Shown in pieces: positions 14,098 to 19,116 of a stretch of DNA of 19,116 nt; within the stretch, counting starts at the first letter, position 1, and each line of letters starts with the position of its first letter. The notes under the pieces were generated by a model that saw only the letters and a list, made by a program, of their open reading frames with translations, had not been told where the DNA came from and made no database searches. The stretch is from positions 1 through 19,116 of the forward strand of contig FLMG01003536.1 of NCBI GenBank assembly GCA_900088475.1. Direction: 5' to 3'. The DNA is from Hyphochytrium catenoides. Lineage: Eukaryota; Sar; Hyphochytriomycetes; Hyphochytriales; Hyphochytriaceae. The position numbers and the translations under genes are program-made.

Positions 14098-16644
14098 ATT
14101 TGCACTGAGACGGGACATCAAACGCATCGTTGTAAACGCGAGGTTTGGCAGAAGCACCCAGTCCGCGCTTGGCGAAGCCTTTCCAGATCTCACATTGGTT
14201 AGCACCATCGTTGTTGGCCTGGTCAGCCTGTAAGATCGCGTCTCTGGCTTGTACGAGGGTTGGATTGCAAGGCTGAAGCTTCATGCCGTCCATGACGAGC
14301 TGCATCATCACCGTGTTGCCCTTGCCACTGGCGGCATCGTCCTTGTATCGCGGCGTGAAGCCAAGCTTATCAATGAGGTTCCAGTACACTTCCCAAAGCA
14401 TCACAGCCCAGACTTCACCGATCTTATGGACTTCCTTGTACTCCTTAAGGTAGGAATACGTGTGCGGGTTCTTGTTCATGTCCGTCGTATAGACGTAGCG
14501 GCGAATGCCGTTAGGGTTGCCAAAGACGTAGACACCCGTGGGGAAGTCAGAGTTCCTGTTGTTGGACGTTTTGGTTCGCAGAGCTTGTCCATAGAAGTCG
14601 CCCCACCCTTCGCCCATGCCGCCAGACTCAAGGCTGTTGAGACAGTTCGAGTTGTCAGCACCGCCGGTCAATCGTGTGGAGAGGCCGTGAGTAAACTCAT
14701 GAGTGATAATGTCGTTAGAGATCGCGCCATCGCGAAGGGCGCCGGGCTTTGCTACATTCCCTGTTAAGTGGTAGAAAGAAGAGCTATTAGGACAGATAGA
14801 CCAGATCCTATAGACCATGAGAACCAAAAGGAGCCAGCAACGGCCGTTAGAAGAAGGAGGCAGGGGAGGAATGTCGTTCAACCATCAAGGTAAGAAGAAG
14901 AGAGACAGCAATCGTCGTTGGGATCAAAGATGACCTAGCATCAAGAACGCTGATGCTAACACACGCTACGGAGAGGACAGTAAGAGGAGATGACGACAAG
15001 GCCTTCGTGAGAGGACGAGAGAATGGAACAATGCTCAAGGGCAACAACGACAGCTTTAGAAGAAGTGGCGGTAGTCAGTAGGGAAACTCACAAAGATACA
15101 TCCTCATTCTTGGGCTTCGGCCATCAGGCGGCGTGGCAAAGTTGGCGTTGTTCATCCCTGAGGAGTCCTGGCACGTCGCGACCAAGGGGTCATTGCTTCT
15201 TCCTCCGGCCTTGTTGACTTTCTGAAAGTTCCCGGCAGCGTCTGTGAAGCCGTAGGCGTAGTAGATATCGTGGATGGAGTTGGCAACGTAGAACATGTTG
15301 GTGACAGCAAAGTCGTGATAGTCCTTAGGATTCATGTCCTCACTGAAAGTGAACTCAAAGTCAAAGTTAGTTGCCGTGGCACCCGTGCCGCCGGCGGTAG
15401 CAACGACGTTGTTTCCCTTGGTAGAGCTCACGGGACCTGAGCCTGCGTCATGCCACCCGCGGGAAGAGTACTTCAGATCTTGCGGGTCCGTCAGGACAGT
15501 GGGCTTGCCATCAGACAAGTCCATGAACCCAATCGGGAGGACCTTGTACTTCACGCCTGTCAACCCTGGTTGGAGTCTTCGTCGAAGAGTGGTTCCCGTG
15601 TTAGTAGCCCCCGTCAGGTTTGCCGTTGATTCCTTCTTCCATGCTTGGTCATTCAGCTGCTTTGTAGAGAGAAATGATGGCTGTTCACCGTTGGCAACAG
15701 CAGCAGGGAGCTCAAGCTCGAAAGTACCCGTCTGGACACCGTCTTCGGTAGAAAATAGAGGTACATCAGAGTTGCGGCTCCAGTCAGAGACAGCAACAGT
15801 TCTTCCATCTTGGGCACTGACGAAGACATTGAGCCTATCGCGCAGAAGTTCAGTAGCAACAAGAGGATTCAACAATGCGTTAGTCTGATGGATGAAGAGG
15901 TTTCAGGGCCGGCGCAGAAGATACTTACCAGTTGTTAACCATCTCGATCTCCAGACTCCAGACAAGCTCCAGAGCTCCCTCAGATGTCTGATAGTACTTT
16001 AGATTAGCATTCACTTCCTGACCAAGCGCGAAGCTGGCGCCGGTGATGGTCCACTGCACGGGAACATCATTCACAACCTTCGACCCTGGAGTCGCTTTGA
16101 GCTCAGGCTTAGAAACGGGTAGATTGGAAGACCTTGCGAAGCTCTCCAGAGCGGAAACAGCAGAGATCTTCGGGCGCCCACCAGCAGTTTGAATTGTTGC
16201 GTGATGTGCTGCCACAGTGCTGGCGTAGGTAAGGACCTTATTGTTCTTGTCTACGGTCACCTTCACGCCGCCATTCTCCACATCGAGGCCATCCTTAGTC
16301 TGGACCATGTACATATGATAGAGGCCGTTGTGCTCATCGCGAAATTCCCTAAGCACTTGTACCTCAGGCGTTGCGGATTCGGTAGTGGAGCTCTCAGATA
16401 GTTTTTGCTTGGCAAAGTTAAGTGCGGTCTCGGCCTGGGTGGCACCTGTTCCAGCAATATCAAGACCAGTAGTAAAGTCAGCATGGGGCTGCCAGTAGGA
16501 AGGGGCAGTGACAGTCACTTTGCTCGTCGACGGGTCCACAGCTAATGATGAAGACGGGAATGTAGCGCCCAGCATCATCAAAGCTCCAATGATGCTAACG
16601 GCGCATCTCCGCCGCTGCTGTCGGGATGAAGACTTACGAGCCAT
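14096..16644 (-). CDS. Secreted fungalysin-type metallopeptidase (MEROPS M36), three exons
   Basis: Exons are 16644-15929, 15834-15092 and 14760-14096, with GT-AG introns of 94 and 331 nt. Together they give 2124 nt, or 707 codons plus stop. The junctions restore family sequence (VNNW then LNVF; RMRMYLW then NVAKPG). I chose the ATG at 16644 because a signal peptide follows: basic residues 3-13, a hydrophobic core 14-29, and likely cleavage after SLA (35). Another ATG at 16719 would place 25 odd residues before it. Residues about 60-240 are the FTP/PepSY-like inhibitory propeptide (FRDEHNGLYHMYM). The catalytic domain contains HEFTH (zinc ligands H507 and H511, base E508) and ESGGMGEGW (third ligand E537, 30 residues after H507, as in the family). 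DSSGMNNANFATPPDG and SPRMRMY are typical. The product is expected to be exported and activated by propeptide removal, degrading extracellular protein. All key residues are intact. Confidence 0.95.
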
Positions 16645-16719
16645 TGCAGAGAGAATGAGAGTTCGGGCGGTTGTCGCCGAGTGGACTTGGAAGTCACTGT
16701 TGAAAATGAAGAATGACAA

Positions 16720-19116
16720 GCTACTGCCAGGCCTTCATCCCAATGAAGCACCAGTCGGCCTTCAAATCTGATCTCTCCTTCAATAGGGAACTGAAGACGG
16801 ACAGCAAAGAAGTTAGGCCAAGAGACCTTTTCATTCTATTTTCCGGTTCACTCTATACGGCTGCATGGGACCATGAATTTTGAAGGCGATAGCCCAGCAG
16901 CGAGAAAATAGAAGACGGCGCTCGGAATAACTCTCTGAAGATAGATGATGATGGTGATGAGAACAAGGCATGGAGAACGAACTGAGAATGAGCGCATAGC
17001 TTCGCTGGATAACTCCAGGACAAGACAATGGCGACATCTCCGAGAAGGTGGTCAAACAGAGCCTTGATAAAGAAACGAAGAGAGGAGAAGGGAAGGGGGA
17101 GCAAGTTCGCGTCATGGCGCCTTCCCTAGATCTATGCCGTCTTTGTTTATCGTCTGCACAAAGGAACAGGGAAGAAGATGTGAACCTTCGGTCATATCTT
17201 CACTATTATTAGCAACAGAGTAGGAGAAGGAGTTTGGAAGACTTCAGCGGTAGGATAGGACGGCTTTGGTCATACCACCAATGTAGAAGGAAGGACGTAA
17301 AGAAGAAAGAATGGGAAGGGAAAGAGCGTCTTCTTCTATCTCGTATGCGCGTCTGTCAACAATGTCTGAAGATCCAGATCAGAAGAATAAACGGAGATCT
17401 GAGACCACAGACTGGCGTGGAGGAGACAATCCCGTTGGTGCTTACACGACCAACTTGAAGCAAGAGATGGAGCGAAGTAGGAGCAGATGATGCTCAAAAA
17501 GAGAGCGCATCGGCTGGCTTAAAGGAGGAAAGGTTGAGCTCATATCTTCAGCCAAGTGGATGCGGCGTAGGATCAGGGTTGGAATGTCAGCTTGGTATGT
17601 GTCGCAAAAGAGACGGAAGAAGTGCGTGAGCAGCAGGGGCGGAAGAAGAAGAAAGAAAAGGACACACACGATGGATGAGGAATGTGACCTCGAGGACAGC
17701 ACGCGGCCAGGTCAGCCGCACCAACGACAACAAAGGACAAAGGACTGCTGCACTCTTGATAGACTTTTTATTCTGTCCGAACCAAAGGCGATCTTCAAAC
17801 TCACGCTGTAGACAGCCCACACTCCTGCGGCAGGCACACTACCAGCAGCAGAGATGACAGGAGCAGGAGAAGGAGAGAAAGACAGGGAGAGAGACGGAGC
17901 GCGAAGTTCTTATCGCTTCTTGGATGTGAGAAGTGCACTTGTCTCCTCTGTCCTGAGAGCTCTGAGAGGATGCGGAGGGGCCACCTGGGGGGGCGCACGA
18001 GGAGGCAGGATGCTCAAGAAAAAAACGGTCGATGAGTCCTGGTACAGCTGTACCGAATTTATTCATGTGCTACTACTAAATTCGTTAGTCTCTCTCCGTC
18101 TATCCAAACCTATTTCGGTGTGGGGAGACTATGGCATTCAGACTTAGCCTAGAGGGCTTGACTTTTAGCCCCTCTATCTCCCCTTGTTTTCCGTTTCCCT
18201 CTATTCTCGGTCAAAGTTGTTAGTTTTGTTGAAGGGCCAAAATTGGGATGGAAGGATAACAAAAGGGAAGGGGGAGGGTAGGACGGGTAATTATTCCTAT
18301 ACGCCGATATGGCTCCTTCATGAGATGAGGAAACCCTCAATACCTCATTGTTTTATTCCTTCTATTATGATTATTACAGGGATTACCTATCTGGGTCTTC
18401 ACACCGGTGTTAACATATAGCCCAATGACTCACAGAAGAGAAGAGAGGAGGAGAGCAGGAGGAGCGGTAGACATTGGCGATCACGCGGTCATTGCGGCGC
18501 CGCAACCTCGCTCTCCAGCGCCATAGTTAATACTCCGTAGGTCGCAAGCACGGAGGAGAGCAAGAGATGGAGACGCAGGGCAAACCATCTCGTGATGATG
18601 ACTCAGTCCATGCGGGCAGACGGAGGATTGGACACAATGGTTTGCCTGTCAGGTAGGCCTAGAAGCATAAGCCATAGGAGGTAATCCTGAAGCGCCTCAT
18701 CAACAACAAATGTAGCCTCGTAGTTCATTAGCAGGAACAGCGCTACTAGCCAGTCAGAGAGGTCATCAAGAGGTTGCCTATCATCAAGGCACAATTGACA
18801 GATTGATTATGCTTGAAACGGATGGATAAAAAGGAGAATATTATTGATCAGAACTTCCCACAAGTCCTTCTCATCAGCCAAAGAAGAGAGAAGATCATAG
18901 AAGATCTCTGAAGATCGGAAAGTGAATAAACAGCTGGTCTGTCCTATCATTATGGCGCGCCGCCTGCCTTTGTCCCTAAGATGATATAATCGCGTCTCTC
19001 ACCACCCTTTCTCTTCTATCAGCAGTACTGTCGACTCCTCCGTCTTCAACCCTCCTTACCCAGCTCTTCTCCCCTTCTTGCTCCGTGAACGTTGAACTTT
19101 TCTCTAACTAACGCTT
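16720..19116. other. Right flank without a confident gene
   Basis: About 2.4 kb upstream of the fungalysin gene hold only short frames on both strands, mostly from purine-rich or pyrimidine-rich sequence. The least random is a minus-strand frame at 18603-18794 (residues include DDLSDWLVALFLLMNYEAT, followed by VVDEALQDYLLWLMLLGL). It has no ATG and no recognised family. A perfect 14-bp palindrome, ggtacagctgtacc, lies at 18041-18054, next to an 8-bp inverted repeat at 18054-18061 and 18077-18084. The last 120 bases are pyrimidine-rich, like the left edge. Confidence 0.4.

Noticed and set aside
14249-14767. A 172-codon plus-strand frame across fungalysin exon 3
   Set aside because: It is antisense to the catalytic domain with HEFTH; its composition reflects the reverse of the real gene.
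14761-14881. Reading 14881-14761 as part of the fungalysin coding sequence
   Set aside because: That frame is continuous with exon 3 but encodes low-complexity sequence. Splicing 15092 to 14760 restores MYLWNVAKPG and family spacing to HEFTH.
15334-15888. A 184-codon plus-strand frame across fungalysin exon 2
   Set aside because: It is antisense to conserved M36 sequence and crosses the intron; a shadow.
1-19116. tRNA or rRNA genes
   Set aside because: I saw no cloverleaf with T-loop signature and no rRNA-like conserved blocks on either strand; a covariance-model scan would be needed to exclude small RNAs.

Overview
This window is nuclear DNA of a eukaryote. Two of the four clear genes are split by short GT-AG introns (59-94 nt, one of 331 nt). 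Stop codons are followed by AATAAA-type signals, there are no bacterial ribosome-binding sites or operons, and the gaps between genes are long and full of degenerate repeats. The mix of proteins (a RelA/SpoT-fold protein fused to membrane segments, a GLIC-like pentameric channel, a nocturnin-type nuclease and a secreted fungalysin) fits a protist. A stramenopile or a similar microbial lineage is my best guess, but nothing here proves it.

Layout. Positions 1-1198 hold no convincing gene. At 1199-3832 (minus) is an intronless 877-residue RelA/SpoT-like protein with a helical middle and two C-terminal membrane spans. Positions 4300-5330 are repeat-rich: a foldback palindrome, a distant inverted-repeat pair and a short repeat with an A-rich end. 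Positions 5380-6905 (minus) are a pile-up of retroelement debris, including a reverse-transcriptase fragment with a YLDDG motif. At 6945-8399 (minus) is a pentameric ligand-gated ion channel of the Cys-less Pro-loop type. Positions 8400-10493 hold no clear gene, but contain a G-rich tract, another retroelement tail, a second copy of the short repeat and a hairpin. At 10494-11837 (plus) is a five-exon nocturnin/CCR4-type nuclease whose splice sites give an exact 354-residue product. Positions 11878-13240 (plus) hold more retroelement debris, followed by a 78/75-bp tandem duplication. At 14096-16644 (minus) is a three-exon secreted fungalysin (M36) metallopeptidase of 707 residues. Positions 16720-19116 hold nothing convincing.

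The four genes share no obvious pathway. What links them is the repeat family. Its copies share a C-terminal peptide (core like NYDSS followed by an acidic run and a stop) and then a pyrimidine-rich 3' tract. They are truncated at the 5' side, and they pile up just downstream of three of the four genes, each time in the same orientation as that gene. This pattern, together with the GLIC-like channel, is the most interesting signal in the window.

Exon structures, domain calls and repeat relationships were worked out by eye. No database search was run.
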